The notes below the pieces were generated by a model. It was given only the letters and a program-made list of their open reading frames with translations, did no database searches and was not told the origin of the DNA. From Roseateles depolymerans (GTDB lineage: Bacteria; Pseudomonadota; Gammaproteobacteria; Burkholderiales; Burkholderiaceae_C), in contig NZ_QUMT01000001.1 of the NCBI RefSeq assembly GCF_003387155.1, positions 1-64,000 of the forward strand: a stretch of DNA of 64,000 bases, in the 5' to 3' direction. Shown one piece after another: positions 1 to 8,449 of this stretch (position 1 is the first letter of the stretch; each line of letters opens with the position of its first letter). Made by a program: the position numbers and the translations under genes.

Positions 1-93
1 GGTCCCACCCCTTCCCATCCCGAACAGGACCGTGAAACGACTCAGCGCCGATGATAGTGCGGATTCCCGTGTGAAAGTAGGTCATCGTCAGGC
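1..93 (+). rRNA. rrf: 5S ribosomal RNA, 5'-truncated by the window edge
   Basis: The first 93 bases match the body and 3' end of bacterial 5S rRNA: the GGTCCCACC loop segment, a CCGAACAGG loop, a GTGAAACG segment, GCGCCGATGATAGT and the closing CAGGC. About 20 bases of the 5' strand lie outside the window. A strong intrinsic terminator follows immediately, so this is the distal end of an rRNA operon transcribed rightward. The exact 3' end is estimated. Confidence 0.95.
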
Positions 94-108
94 TATTAAC
101 CCTGCAAA

Positions 109-145
109 CCCCCTGAACTCCAGCAGTTCAGGGGTTTTGCTTTTT
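109..145 (+). terminator. Rho-independent terminator of the rRNA operon
   Basis: A perfect 10-bp stem, CCCCTGAACT at 110-119 with AGTTCAGGGG at 125-134, closes a five-base loop. TTTTGCTTTTT follows directly. It lies 16 bases after the 5S rRNA end, the expected place for the operon terminator. Confidence 0.93.
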
Positions 146-274
146 GTGCGTCAAAACTGAATGGTGCAACGGAAACTGGCCGGGGCAGGGCAGGGGCGTT
201 GAGATAGCGCAAACCATCCGATTAACGCTGCAACTCAGCGGTTATCTACCGAGCACTTTGAGCTCAAACCAGAC

Positions 275-1285
275 TCAACCCGCCTTCAACCAATCGCCCC
301 TGCCGGCGTTCGCATCCACCACCAACGCCCTCGCGCGCAGAAGTTCCTGGATCAATGGACGGACCCATTCCGCACGACCGGCCTCACGCAAAGCGTCCCG
401 GCCGTCCGGTCCGCCTTCGGCAACATGCTGAATCCTGGCGAAGATCGGCGTCTCCCCCGCCCACCGAACCAAGTCGTCAGGACAGATTGCCCCCGACTCC
501 ATCACCTTGAATACCATCAGCGCCTTGGCCGCATGCAGCGCATGGCGGCACGGTTCACGCCGAAAATGGGTCAGACGGGCGCGCGCCTTCGACAGTGCTG
601 CGGAGACGTCGGTGAACGGCGCCCCATGCCCTGGAATCACCGAGGCCGGTTGCAGGCCTTCAATCAGATCCAGACTCGCCTCCACTTCGGCGAAGGCATC
701 CCGCCCCTGAAGCTCTGGAAACACGATGCCGAAGCCGTTCTCCCAGAGCGCATCCGCTGAGATGACCACCCGGGTAAGTGGATCAAACAGAATCACCGAG
801 GCCGGATCGTGTCCCGGCGCCGCATGGATCTGCCAGCGGTCAAAAGGCTCCGGCAAGTGGCTTCCCGGCATCAGGCGCCCTGTTGGCGCAAACCGCTCGC
901 ACCACTGCCCGGTTTCCTTGAAGCTCAAGCGACTCTCGTCCCACTTCGCAGCCGCCTCAAAGTCGCCCGGCGGAATAAGGACCGGCGCGTTGAACCTCGC
1001 GGCCACTGCTGCATTCCCGCCGCAATGATCTGAATGCAGATGAGTGTTGAGCACCGCGACCAGGCCGCAGCCTTTCGTCACCTCCTCAATCAGGGCCACC
1101 GTCTGCGCGGCATGCCGCACATGCCCCGTGTCCACCACGACGGCAACGCCCGCAGGAGCGTCCGGATTCCCACCGTGAGAAGGGTTGCCAGGCGCAGCCG
1201 AAGCAGGCGCCCGTATCACGATGTTGTTGGAAGACAGCCACCCGCGCTCCAACACCACCACACCAGGCACCCACTCCATCGCCAT
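275..1285 (-). CDS. MBL-fold metallo-hydrolase
   Basis: A 336-residue metallo-beta-lactamase-fold hydrolase. The zinc-binding HLHSDH motif is at residues 82-87. It is followed by an SAD aspartate near residue 178 and a late PGHG histidine near residue 218, in the usual order for a binuclear site. A C-terminal helical tail fits the family of hydrolases that act on thioesters or other small esters, but the substrate cannot be read. It lies 18 bases downstream of the acyl-CoA ligase gene on the same strand, so the two are probably co-transcribed, which hints at a role in acyl-CoA metabolism. The second Met (residue 3) is an alternative start. Confidence 0.85.
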   Translation of the reverse strand: MAMEWVPGVVVLERGWLSSNNIVIRAPASAAPGNPSHGGNPDAPAGVAVVVDTGHVRHAAQTVALIEEVTKGCGLVAVLNTHLHSDHCGGNAAVAARFNAPVLIPPGDFEAAAKWDESRLSFKETGQWCERFAPTGRLMPGSHLPEPFDRWQIHAAPGHDPASVILFDPLTRVVISADALWENGFGIVFPELQGRDAFAEVEASLDLIEGLQPASVIPGHGAPFTDVSAALSKARARLTHFRREPCRHALHAAKALMVFKVMESGAICPDDLVRWAGETPIFARIQHVAEGGPDGRDALREAGRAEWVRPLIQELLRARALVVDANAGRGDWLKAG

Positions 1286-1303
1286 GGCCGCGCTATTCCC
1301 TGA

Positions 1304-3031
1304 TCAGTGCTGCCGCAGCTCCCGCCGCAGGATCTTGCCCACATTGGTCTTCGGCAGGTCATCCCGGAACTCGATGTATTTGGGGCGTTTGTAGCCCGTG
1401 AACTGGGCATGGCAATAGGCGCTGAGGTCTTCCTCGGCCAACGCGGGATCCTTCTTGATCACAAACAGCTTCACCGCCTCCCCCGAGTGGGGATCCGGCA
1501 CCCCGACCGCCGCACACTCCAGCACGCCGGGGTGCATGTTCACCACCTGCTCGATCTCGGTCGGATAGACATTGAAGCCACTCACCAGAATCATGTCCTT
1601 CTTCCGGTCCACGATGCGGGTGAAACCCTGCTCGTCCATGACGCCGATATCGCCCGTCTTGAAAAAACCATCCGGGCCGATCGCCTGCGCCGTTTCCTCC
1701 GGCCGATTCCAATAGCCCGCCATCACCTGCGGTCCGCGGATGCAGATCTCGCCGCGCTCCCCCAGCGGCACATCCCGGCCGGCGTCGTCGCGGATCGCAA
1801 TCTCGGTATTGGGCACCGGCAACCCGATCGACCCGTTGAAACTGCTGAGGTCCAGACGATTCACGGTGGCCACCGGTGACGTTTCCGACAACCCATAACC
1901 TTCCACCACCGCGCACCCGGTGATGCGCTGCCATTTCTCGGCAGTGGCCTGCTGCACCGCCATGCCGCCGCCATTGGAGATGACCAGCTCGCTGAAATCC
2001 AGCTTGGCAAACGCCGGGTCATTGGCCAGCGCGTTGAACAGCGTGTTGACCGCCGGGAACATATTGACCTTGTAGTTCCGCAAGGTCGCAACGAAGCCAG
2101 GAATGTCGCGTGGGTTCGGAATCAGCAGGTTCATCATCCCCAGCCGCGCCCCCAGCATGTAGCAGGCCGTCAGCGCGAAGATGTGATACAGCGGCAGCGC
2201 GCAGACGATGGTGAGCGGCCTATTGCCGAGCTTGCCCAGCATCGGCGAGAACCAGGCTTCGCTTTGCAGGATATTGGCCACCACATTGCGATGCAGCAGC
2301 GTCGCACCCTTGGACAGGCCGGTGGTACCGCCGGTGTATTGGAGGAATGCGGGATCGTCGGCTCGCAACGTGACCGGCTGCAGTTGAGCATGCGCGCCCT
2401 GGGACAGGGCCTGCTTGAAGCGCGTCACGCTGCGACCTTGTGTCATCGGCAACCGGAACTCCGGCACCATCTTCTTCAAATGCCGAACCGCAAAATTGAT
2501 CAGCGGCCCTTTCAGCACGCCCAGCATGTCGCCCAGCCCCGTCAGCACCACATGCCGCACCTGCGTGCGTTCAATGACCTCGGACAAAGTCTTCGCAAAA
2601 TTCTCCAGGACGATGATGGCTTCCGCCCCCGAATCCTTGAGTTGATGCTCCAGCTCCCGCGGCGTGTACAGCGGATTCACGTTCACCACCACATACCCCG
2701 CACGCAGGATGGCGGCAATGGTCACCATGTACTGCAGCACATTGGGCATCATGATGGCCACCCGTGCGCCCTTGGCCAGCCCGCGCCCCTGCAGCCAGGC
2801 ACCCAGCGCCCGGGAATGCTCATCGACCTGCGCGAAAGTCAGCCGCTGGTCCATGCACACCGCCGCATCCCGGCCAGCATGCACACGGAACGCCTCTTCC
2901 AGTAGCTCCACCAGCGAGCCATAGCGATCCAGCGGAATCTCAGCCGCCACGCCTTGCGGATAACTCGCCAGCCAAGGCTTGTCGGCATAGGTCACGGTCG
3001 GTGTTTCAGCAGTCATGGTCACAGCAGTCAT
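1304..3031 (-). CDS. fadD: Long-chain fatty acid-CoA ligase (AMP-binding)
   Basis: A 575-residue member of the ANL superfamily, close to the length of E. coli FadD. It shows the P-loop-like YTGGTTGLSKGA motif, the GYGLSETSP adenine-binding motif, the FFKTGDIG hinge segment and a C-terminal PKTNVGKILRRELR lysine motif. It activates fatty acids to acyl-CoA through an acyl-adenylate at the membrane or in the cytosol. The first Met has a GGAG only two bases upstream; the Met at residue 6 is an equally good start. It leads a probable two-gene unit with the MBL-fold hydrolase. Substrate chain length is inferred from family resemblance only. Confidence 0.9.
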   Translation of the reverse strand: MTAVTMTAETPTVTYADKPWLASYPQGVAAEIPLDRYGSLVELLEEAFRVHAGRDAAVCMDQRLTFAQVDEHSRALGAWLQGRGLAKGARVAIMMPNVLQYMVTIAAILRAGYVVVNVNPLYTPRELEHQLKDSGAEAIIVLENFAKTLSEVIERTQVRHVVLTGLGDMLGVLKGPLINFAVRHLKKMVPEFRLPMTQGRSVTRFKQALSQGAHAQLQPVTLRADDPAFLQYTGGTTGLSKGATLLHRNVVANILQSEAWFSPMLGKLGNRPLTIVCALPLYHIFALTACYMLGARLGMMNLLIPNPRDIPGFVATLRNYKVNMFPAVNTLFNALANDPAFAKLDFSELVISNGGGMAVQQATAEKWQRITGCAVVEGYGLSETSPVATVNRLDLSSFNGSIGLPVPNTEIAIRDDAGRDVPLGERGEICIRGPQVMAGYWNRPEETAQAIGPDGFFKTGDIGVMDEQGFTRIVDRKKDMILVSGFNVYPTEIEQVVNMHPGVLECAAVGVPDPHSGEAVKLFVIKKDPALAEEDLSAYCHAQFTGYKRPKYIEFRDDLPKTNVGKILRRELRQH

Positions 3032-3275
3032 GTCTCCGTCGCTCTCTTTATGCGCCTCGGGCGGAAGGTCCCCCAGGCAGTATGAAAGCCTATGCTCGCG
3101 GCACAGGGCGGTTCGGGCAAAGGGGGTTGCCCTAAGCCCACCGTCACCTTAATGACAGGCCTGCGTTCGAGGCACAAGTTGCCCCTGAAACCTCCGATCA
3201 AAAAGTCTGCTGGACAGGGCAGGTCACTCGCGGCCCCTACACTTCGCGCACTTCCTCTGCGCCACGTGCTCCCTG

Positions 3276-4259
3276 ATGAACGGCCATATCCATCGTTTCA
3301 CTTCCCTGTTCCGCTGGCTGGTGGGACCCCTGTTGTCCGCCTGGGTGGCCTCCCGCTACGGAGCCGGGGCCGGATTGGCCGTCCTGGCGATCTTTGTGGC
3401 CGGCCCGGCGCTGGTGATGCTGCCGAGCTTTCTGGCTCTGCGGTTCTTCCCGCCGGCGCCTGGTCTCCCTGCCGCCGCCTGGCGTGACCTGCTTGCCGCC
3501 TGGTGGCGGGAGGTCATCGCGGTGACGCGGGTCTTCAACTGGGACCAGCCCTGGAGGGCCCAACGTTTCCCGGACCATCTGCCGGCCGACACGCGCGCGC
3601 CGCGGGGCGTGATGCTGCTGCACGGCTATAGCTGCAATCGGGGGTTGTGGAATGCCTGGATGCAACGGCTGCGCGCCGATGGCATTCCCTACATCGCGGT
3701 GACGCAGGAGCCGGCCTTCGGGTCCATCGACCTGTACGCACCGACGATCGACGAAGCGATGCGCCGCCTGCAGGCCCTCACGGGCACACCGCCGCTCATC
3801 GTGGCGCACAGCATGGGCGGCTTAAGCGCCCGCGCCTGGTGGCGCAGCGTGGGCCATGCGCCCGACCGCATTCACCGCATTCTGACGTTGGGAACGCCGC
3901 ATCGCGGCACCCTTCTGGCGCGGCTGGGCTCTACCGTGAACGCACGGCAGATGCGGGACGACTCCCCCTGGCTGCTCCAGTTGGCCGAGGAAGAGCCACA
4001 CAACCTGGGCGGTCACTTTGACTGTCTCTACGGTCATTGCGACCAGATCGTCTTCCCGTCCGAGACCGCACTGCTACCGGGCGCGAGAGAGCTGCATCTG
4101 CCGGCCCGGGGCCACCTGCAACTGGTGTTCGAACCCCAGGCCTACGACCGCGCGATCCAGTTGGTCCACGCGGCGCCGGTCGATCCGGGGATCAGGCCTC
4201 AGCCTTCAGCACCCCGCGCCGGATCTGATCCAGCTCGATACTCTCAAACAATGCCTTGA
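3276..4259 (+). CDS. Membrane-anchored alpha/beta hydrolase (lipase-like)
   Basis: A 327-residue serine hydrolase. Two hydrophobic segments fill roughly residues 10-57, so the enzyme is probably anchored in the inner membrane. The fold begins at the oxyanion motif LLHGYSCN (about residue 115). The nucleophile is Ser179 in HSMGG, and Asp256 (CDQIV) and His280 (ARGHLQL) complete the triad. The resemblance is to bacterial triacylglycerol lipases and esterases; no lid or foldase gene is evident. Its last 68 bases overlap the convergent 3' end of hppD, and the Pro/Ser-rich C-terminal tail encoded there looks dispensable, so stop-codon drift is likely. Confidence 0.85.
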   Translation: MNGHIHRFTSLFRWLVGPLLSAWVASRYGAGAGLAVLAIFVAGPALVMLPSFLALRFFPPAPGLPAAAWRDLLAAWWREVIAVTRVFNWDQPWRAQRFPDHLPADTRAPRGVMLLHGYSCNRGLWNAWMQRLRADGIPYIAVTQEPAFGSIDLYAPTIDEAMRRLQALTGTPPLIVAHSMGGLSARAWWRSVGHAPDRIHRILTLGTPHRGTLLARLGSTVNARQMRDDSPWLLQLAEEEPHNLGGHFDCLYGHCDQIVFPSETALLPGARELHLPARGHLQLVFEPQAYDRAIQLVHAAPVDPGIRPQPSAPRAGSDPARYSQTMP

Positions 4260-5316
4260 AGTTGCCTTCACCGAAGCCTTCATTCCCCTTGCGCTGGATC
4301 AGCTCAAAGAAGATGGGGCCGATGACTTCCTTGGTGAAGATCTGAAGCAGCAACTCATGCGGCGCGCCCTGATGAGCGGCGCCGTCGATGAGGATGCGCA
4401 GCCGGCGCAGTTCATCCAGCGGCTCCTGATGCTCCGGCAGCCGCTTGCTGACCAGGTCGTAGTAGGTGTCGATGGTGTCCTGGAACTGCACGCCGGTGGA
4501 AATCATCCCTTCCACCGTCGCGTAGATGTTGTCGGTGCCCAGCGCCACGTGCTGAATGCCTTCGCCGTGATAGAGGTCCAGGTATTCCGCGATCTGGCTC
4601 TTGTCGTCGCTGCTTTCGTTGATGGGGATGCGGATCTTGCCGCACGGGCTGGTCATGGCCTTGGACTTCAGACCGGTCAGCTTGCCTTCGATGTCGAAGT
4701 AACGGACCTCGCGGAAGTTGAACAGGCGCTCGTAGAACTCCGCCCATTCCTTCATGCGACCCCGGAACACGTTGTGGGTCAGGTGGTCGATGTAGGTCAG
4801 GCCATGGCCCTTGGGTCGCGAGGCCACCGGCTGGCCCTGCTCATCGAGCAGCGGCACGAAGTCCACGTCATAGATGCTGATGTTGCCGATCTCGCCGGGT
4901 GCCGCACCGTTCTTGCCTTGCCAGCGGTCCACGAAATAAATCAGCGAATCCCCGATGCCCTTGATGGCCGGGATATTCAGCTCCATCGGGCCGGCCTTGT
5001 TATCAAAGCCCCAGGCGCCCAGTTCCAGTGCGCGACGATAGGCAAAGGCGGCGTCCTTCACGCGGAAGGCGATGGCGCAAATGGAAGGACCGTGCAGACG
5101 GGCAAACCGCTGCGCGAAGGCATCGGTCTCCGCATTGACGATGAAATTCACATCCCCTTGCCGGTACAGCGTGACATTCTTGTGGCGATGCCGGGCGACC
5201 GCCACGAATCCCATCGATGTGAACAAGGCGCCCAGGGCGGCCGGATCCGGTGCGGCGAATTCGATGAATTCAAAACCGTCGGTGCCCATCGGGTTGTCCC
5301 AAGGGGTGAAAGCCAT
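4192..5316 (-). CDS. hppD: 4-hydroxyphenylpyruvate dioxygenase
   Basis: A 374-residue non-haem iron dioxygenase that converts 4-hydroxyphenylpyruvate to homogentisate in tyrosine catabolism. Two vicinal-oxygen-chelate halves are present. The iron ligands are His178 (DHLTHN), His256 (IQHVAL) and Glu338 (FFELIQRKG). Length and motifs match bacterial HppD throughout. It is transcribed divergently from an Lrp/AsnC-type regulator across a 120-bp gap that contains a TTCAT-N5-ATGAA palindrome. That arrangement suggests the neighbour controls it in response to an aromatic amino acid. The 3' end overlaps the convergent hydrolase gene. Confidence 0.97.
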   Translation of the reverse strand: MAFTPWDNPMGTDGFEFIEFAAPDPAALGALFTSMGFVAVARHRHKNVTLYRQGDVNFIVNAETDAFAQRFARLHGPSICAIAFRVKDAAFAYRRALELGAWGFDNKAGPMELNIPAIKGIGDSLIYFVDRWQGKNGAAPGEIGNISIYDVDFVPLLDEQGQPVASRPKGHGLTYIDHLTHNVFRGRMKEWAEFYERLFNFREVRYFDIEGKLTGLKSKAMTSPCGKIRIPINESSDDKSQIAEYLDLYHGEGIQHVALGTDNIYATVEGMISTGVQFQDTIDTYYDLVSKRLPEHQEPLDELRRLRILIDGAAHQGAPHELLLQIFTKEVIGPIFFELIQRKGNEGFGEGNFKALFESIELDQIRRGVLKAEA

Positions 5317-5377
5317 GCGAGTCTCCAGAATTGTCGAAAATCAATTCGTGAGACTGTAGGCGTCGGCCCTCGCAGTT

Positions 5378-5392
5378 TTCATGCGATATGAA
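5378..5392. promoter_or_regulatory. Candidate operator in the hppD-lrp divergent region
   Basis: TTCAT-GCGAT-ATGAA is a perfect 5-bp inverted repeat with a five-base centre, lying 45 bases before the regulator start and 61 bases before the hppD start. Lrp/AsnC proteins bind short palindromes of about 15 bp, so this is a reasonable autoregulatory site. That is inference from position and symmetry only. Confidence 0.35.
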
Positions 5393-5436
5393 GCCTGGCG
5401 GATGGATCTGCGCAGGAATCCTGCAAGAATGGCGCC

Positions 5437-5919
5437 ATGGACAAGCAGATCGAGCTTGATGCGATCGACCGACGCATCCTCCACGCCCTCCAGGCGGACG
5501 GCCGCATGACCTATGACGCGCTGGCCGCGGAAGCCAACCTGTCGGCGTCTGCCGTCCTGCGACGAGTGCGCCGCCTGGAAGAAGCGGGCGTGATCGCGGG
5601 CTACGTGGCTCTGCTCAACCCGGAGCGGGTGGGCCTGGGCCTGACCGCCTACATCAATGTCCGGCTGGAAAAGCACACGGAGAGCCACAAACGCAACCCG
5701 ATGGATCTGTTCCGGGCGGCCGTGCAAAGCTGGCCCGAGGTGGTGGAGTGCTCAGCGCTGACCGGGGACATGGACTACCTGCTGCGGGTGCTGGTGGAAG
5801 ACATGTCTCACTACGCTCGGTTCATCACCGAGACGCTGCTGAAACATCCCAGTGTGCAGGACTGCAAGACCAGCTTTGTGCTGGACCGACTCAAGAACAC
5901 CACGGCACTGCCCGTATAA
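5437..5919 (+). CDS. Lrp/AsnC-family transcriptional regulator
   Basis: A 160-residue protein with an N-terminal winged helix-turn-helix (IDRRILHALQADGRMT, then LSASAVLRRVRRLEEAGVI) and a C-terminal RAM ligand-binding domain with SALTGDMDYLLRVLV. Proteins of this type form octamers that sense amino acids. It lies divergent from hppD and is probably its regulator, responding to tyrosine, phenylalanine or a related metabolite. The effector cannot be read from the sequence. Confidence 0.93.
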   Translation: MDKQIELDAIDRRILHALQADGRMTYDALAAEANLSASAVLRRVRRLEEAGVIAGYVALLNPERVGLGLTAYINVRLEKHTESHKRNPMDLFRAAVQSWPEVVECSALTGDMDYLLRVLVEDMSHYARFITETLLKHPSVQDCKTSFVLDRLKNTTALPV

Positions 5920-5945
5920 ACGGTGACCGGTGGCCGACGATCGGT

Positions 5946-5973
5946 GACTAGCAACCAACGACTAGCAACCAAC
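5946..5973. repeat. Two perfect tandem copies of a 14-bp unit
   Basis: The unit GACTAGCAACCAAC occurs at 5946-5959 and again at 5960-5973; a decayed third copy (GATCAGCGAC) follows. The repeat fills the gap between the converging ends of the lrp-type gene and the HDOD gene. Confidence 0.85.
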
Positions 5974-5996
5974 GATCAGCGACTGACCTCTGGCCA

Positions 5997-6875
5997 TCAA
6001 CCAGGCGTCCCGTCCAGTTCATGCAGCAGCTTGAGCGCATGAGCAGGGGAGAGCGTCAGCAGCTCCCCAATCTCCGCCAGGTCGTCTGGAATGGCGGGGT
6101 TCTCCCACCCCAGCGCCGTGTGCCGCGCCAGCCTCACGGCCAGCATGACGCAGCGGACCTGCGGGTCCCGCGCCTTCTTGTCGTTGGTAATCTGTGCCAG
6201 CAGTTCTGGCAGGTGCCAGGCCTTCATCAGGGCCTGCTCGAGATCGCCCAGCTCGATGTTCAGCACCTGCCGCTGTGCGGCGGTGCTGCGCAGCCCAGGC
6301 TGCGCCGCCTGCAACTGCTGGATTTGAAGCGCCAGTGCCGGCGCCTCGCACCACAACAGCATCTCCGAGAAGTCATGCAGCAGCGCGGCGCTGTGGATCA
6401 CCTCCGCATCCGGATCGGCCCGATGCGCGGCGAAGCCCAGCGCAAATCGCGCAGCCCGTTCGGCCCGCAGCAGCACGCGTTGCAGACCGGCCAGGGCCTC
6501 GGGGCGACCGGCCAGCCGCTCTTCCACGGTGGGCTGCGGCCCGAAGGCCTTGAAGAAAGGGGTGATGCCCAGGAGCACCAGCGCGGCAGTGACCGTTTCT
6601 GCGTCGGTCAGCAGCCGGCTGGAGCGCTGCGACGCGGCATGCGCCAGCAGCTTCAGGGTCATGAGCGGATCCTTGTTCAGGATCTCGCCCAGCAGATGGG
6701 CGTCTGCGGCGTCCTCATTGGATCGCCACAGCTCCAGCTGCTCGCTGGTACTCGCCAGGACTGGAATAGTCATATGGCGAAGGTGGGCGGTCCATGCGGC
6801 CAGGTCGCGAAGCGGCTGCTCCAGCATGGGCTGGGCCGGGGGTGCCGGCGCAGGAAGAGGAGGCAGTTCGCTCAT
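5997..6875 (-). CDS. HDOD-domain protein
   Basis: A 292-residue protein when started at the Met at 6875, which begins MSELPPLPAP; the open frame runs 28 codons further upstream in low-quality sequence. After a Pro/Ala-rich leader of about 35 residues, the rest is an HDOD domain: LGEILNKDPLMTLKLLAHAAS, a central LLHDFSEMLLW segment, then a helical bundle. HDOD proteins are non-catalytic relatives of HD phosphohydrolases found in signal transduction. No second domain (EAL, GGDEF, REC) is attached. An in-frame Met at residue 17 is an alternative start. The partner is unknown. Confidence 0.78.
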   Translation of the reverse strand: MSELPPLPAPAPPAQPMLEQPLRDLAAWTAHLRHMTIPVLASTSEQLELWRSNEDAADAHLLGEILNKDPLMTLKLLAHAASQRSSRLLTDAETVTAALVLLGITPFFKAFGPQPTVEERLAGRPEALAGLQRVLLRAERAARFALGFAAHRADPDAEVIHSAALLHDFSEMLLWCEAPALALQIQQLQAAQPGLRSTAAQRQVLNIELGDLEQALMKAWHLPELLAQITNDKKARDPQVRCVMLAVRLARHTALGWENPAIPDDLAEIGELLTLSPAHALKLLHELDGTPG

Positions 6876-6992
6876 GATCGGGCTGGGCCTTGTGGGCAGT
6901 GACGCACGGGGTGCTCTGATCGTATATCGGCTCCGCATCCGCCAGCTTGATGCCCACAAGCACGGCGATGAGGGCGATCCACACGGGCGCCA

Positions 6993-7253
6993 TCACAGAC
7001 GCCGGACGCCCGCGAGGGTGCCCACCAGTTGACCGTTGACATAAAGCGCGCCGTGTTCCGACGCGCCCGCCCCGAGCGCACTGAACTCCAGAAGGGGTTC
7101 TGCCATCGCCTGCCGAGGAGCCGGCGCCAGATGCCAGGCCCAGCGGATCAGCCGCCCGCCCAGCTGGAGCAGGCGACTGGCAACAACTTCCCGCCACCCG
7201 CGGGGATCGGCCAGACGACGATGGGCGTCGGCCATGCAAATGATCGAAGACAT
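6993..7253 (-). CDS. Small protein of unknown function (86 aa)
   Basis: I do not recognise this protein. The start at 7253 is chosen because AGGGAGA lies about five bases upstream; the frame is open further but without another ribosome-binding site. The protein begins MSSIICMADAHRRLADPRGW, has a central amphipathic stretch rich in Arg and Leu, and ends with HGALYVNGQLVGTLAGVRRL, which looks like a short beta-hairpin. There is no signal peptide or obvious transmembrane helix. It follows the small basic gene on the same strand and precedes the HDOD gene, so the three may form one transcript. Confidence 0.5.
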   Translation of the reverse strand: MSSIICMADAHRRLADPRGWREVVASRLLQLGGRLIRWAWHLAPAPRQAMAEPLLEFSALGAGASEHGALYVNGQLVGTLAGVRRL

Positions 7254-7320
7254 GGGGATCTCCCTGGGCTGCCTCCCTGACGCCCGGGGATGTTCCTCCG
7301 GGGGCCGGGAGCTCAGCCGT

Positions 7321-7506
7321 TCATGGACTGAGTTCGTGCATGTGCCGCAACTCGCGTTGCAGCGTCTGCTGGGCCTGCTGACGTTTGGCGCCGGCGCATG
7401 GGCCATGTCGGCCGGCCGCGCGTTTCAGGCTGGGGGCCACATGCGGATTGCGTGGCTTGCGCATCGTCAGCGTCTGCTGGGCGCGTGGTGAGGTGAACTT
7501 GGCCAT
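7321..7506 (-). CDS. Small, very basic protein of unknown function (61 aa)
   Basis: A perfect AGGAGG Shine-Dalgarno sequence lies six bases upstream of this ATG, the best ribosome-binding site in the neighbourhood and the main reason for calling the gene. The 61-residue product is rich in Arg, Lys, Gln and His (for example TMRKPRNPHVAPSLKRAAG, then RQQAQQTLQRELRHMHEL), with one Cys and no membrane segment. It may bind nucleic acid or ribosomes, but no family is recognised. An AT-rich inverted repeat lies 80-120 bases upstream. Confidence 0.55.
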   Translation of the reverse strand: MAKFTSPRAQQTLTMRKPRNPHVAPSLKRAAGRHGPCAGAKRQQAQQTLQRELRHMHELSP

Positions 7507-7587
7507 AAGAAGCCTCCTGGTGATGACAGCGGTGATGGAACAAGGGCGGATGTGGCAGTGCGCTTAAGCACCGGTCCGCCTCAAAAG

Positions 7588-7623
7588 TTGCGCAAATGAT
7601 AAACACTCGATTATCAAGCGCAA
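7588..7623 (-). promoter_or_regulatory. AT-rich inverted repeat and possible promoter of the small-protein genes
   Basis: TTGCGC (7588-7593) and TGATAA (7597-7602) are mirrored by TTATCA (7611-7616) and GCGCAA (7618-7623), a nearly symmetric 36-bp operator-like element. Read on the minus strand, it holds TTGCGC, 16 bases, then TATCAT, which could serve as a weak -35/-10 pair for the 61-aa gene. The rest of 7507-7942 shows no gene. Confidence 0.4.
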
Positions 7624-7942
7624 GTGGTTTTTATCTAGTGTTGTCGCTGGCCGACGGGACGTGGCAGGGTTGTCGTTGGAGCTGCCGCATTGGCGAGATC
7701 ACATCCCCAGAGTGATTGCGCAATCGCTGCGTGCGCAGGGCTGAACCGTCAGCGACTGCCTAATACACCCTTGACGCGCAGGCAGCTCGGCCCACGGCGT
7801 TGTCGCTCCGGCACTGGCTTGATTCGCTCGGCCCGGAGGGCACAAACCCTGCAATGCCCAATTGCCATCCCTACCTCAGAGACTTGAGCGTCCACAGAAC
7901 GGAGTCGAGAATGAATTTCGACCGTTCCCTCAGGAGATCGCC

Positions 7943-8437
7943 TTGGCCGATGTATCAAGTGATCAACGTTTCTCCAGCTCGCGCTCGAGGTGCTGGCTCC
8001 AATCGATGGCTCTCGCAGCGGTACCCGCCGTGATGTTGTCGTTCTGTGCTGGCGCCGCGGCGCAGTGCACCCCCACGACGCCGCCAAAAGCTTGCAACGA
8101 CGTCGTCGGCATCGGTGTTGACGAGAACGGGAGAGAAGTTCACGGCCCGAATGAGACCGGCCAATTCACTGGCCGTGACGGTGCTTGCTACGCCTACGAG
8201 CACCGCGGCTTTCACGGAGACCGATACACCCTGGGGCGAAAGAAGATGGCCAAGTACGTCGGCGGCAAATTCAACGACAAGATTTCGTCGTTCAGAGTCT
8301 CGCCAGGCTGCAAGATCGTTGCCTGGGAACACCGCGACCAGAAGGGGGAGGAGATCACCTTCAACAGCGATGCGGAGTACGTCGGTGACGCTTGGAACGA
8401 CAGGATTTCATCCTTCGCCTGCCGGTGCCCGCAATAG
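7943..8437 (+). CDS. Secreted beta/gamma-crystallin-like calcium-binding protein
   Basis: The start is taken as TTG at 7943, since AGGAG lies seven bases upstream; ATG at 8006 has no ribosome-binding site. The 164-residue product has an Arg-containing leader, a hydrophobic core (MALAAVPAVMLSFCAGAAA) and probable cleavage before QCTP. The exported part carries two Greek-key motifs. The first has YEHRGFHG with the calcium-type NDKISS motif; the second has WEHRDQKG with NDRISS. This (N/D)(N/D)xx(S/T)S signature is the hallmark of microbial calcium-binding beta/gamma-crystallins. Several Cys suggest disulphides in the periplasm or outside the cell. The role is unknown. Confidence 0.8.
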   Translation: MADVSSDQRFSSSRSRCWLQSMALAAVPAVMLSFCAGAAAQCTPTTPPKACNDVVGIGVDENGREVHGPNETGQFTGRDGACYAYEHRGFHGDRYTLGRKKMAKYVGGKFNDKISSFRVSPGCKIVAWEHRDQKGEEITFNSDAEYVGDAWNDRISSFACRCPQ

Positions 8438-8449
8438 AACCGTGCCCGC

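Noticed and set aside
6715-6994. Frame starting TGATG after the 86-aa gene, encoding a hydrophobic MAPVWIALIAVLVG segment
   Set aside because: The start looks coupled and signal-like, but most of the frame lies inside the HDOD gene in another frame and reads as shadow sequence. Translation cannot be excluded.
7911-8033. ATG at 7911 with GGAG upstream as the start of the crystallin-like gene
   Set aside because: It is in the wrong frame and ends after 40 codons. A TTG in the right frame has a better ribosome-binding site.
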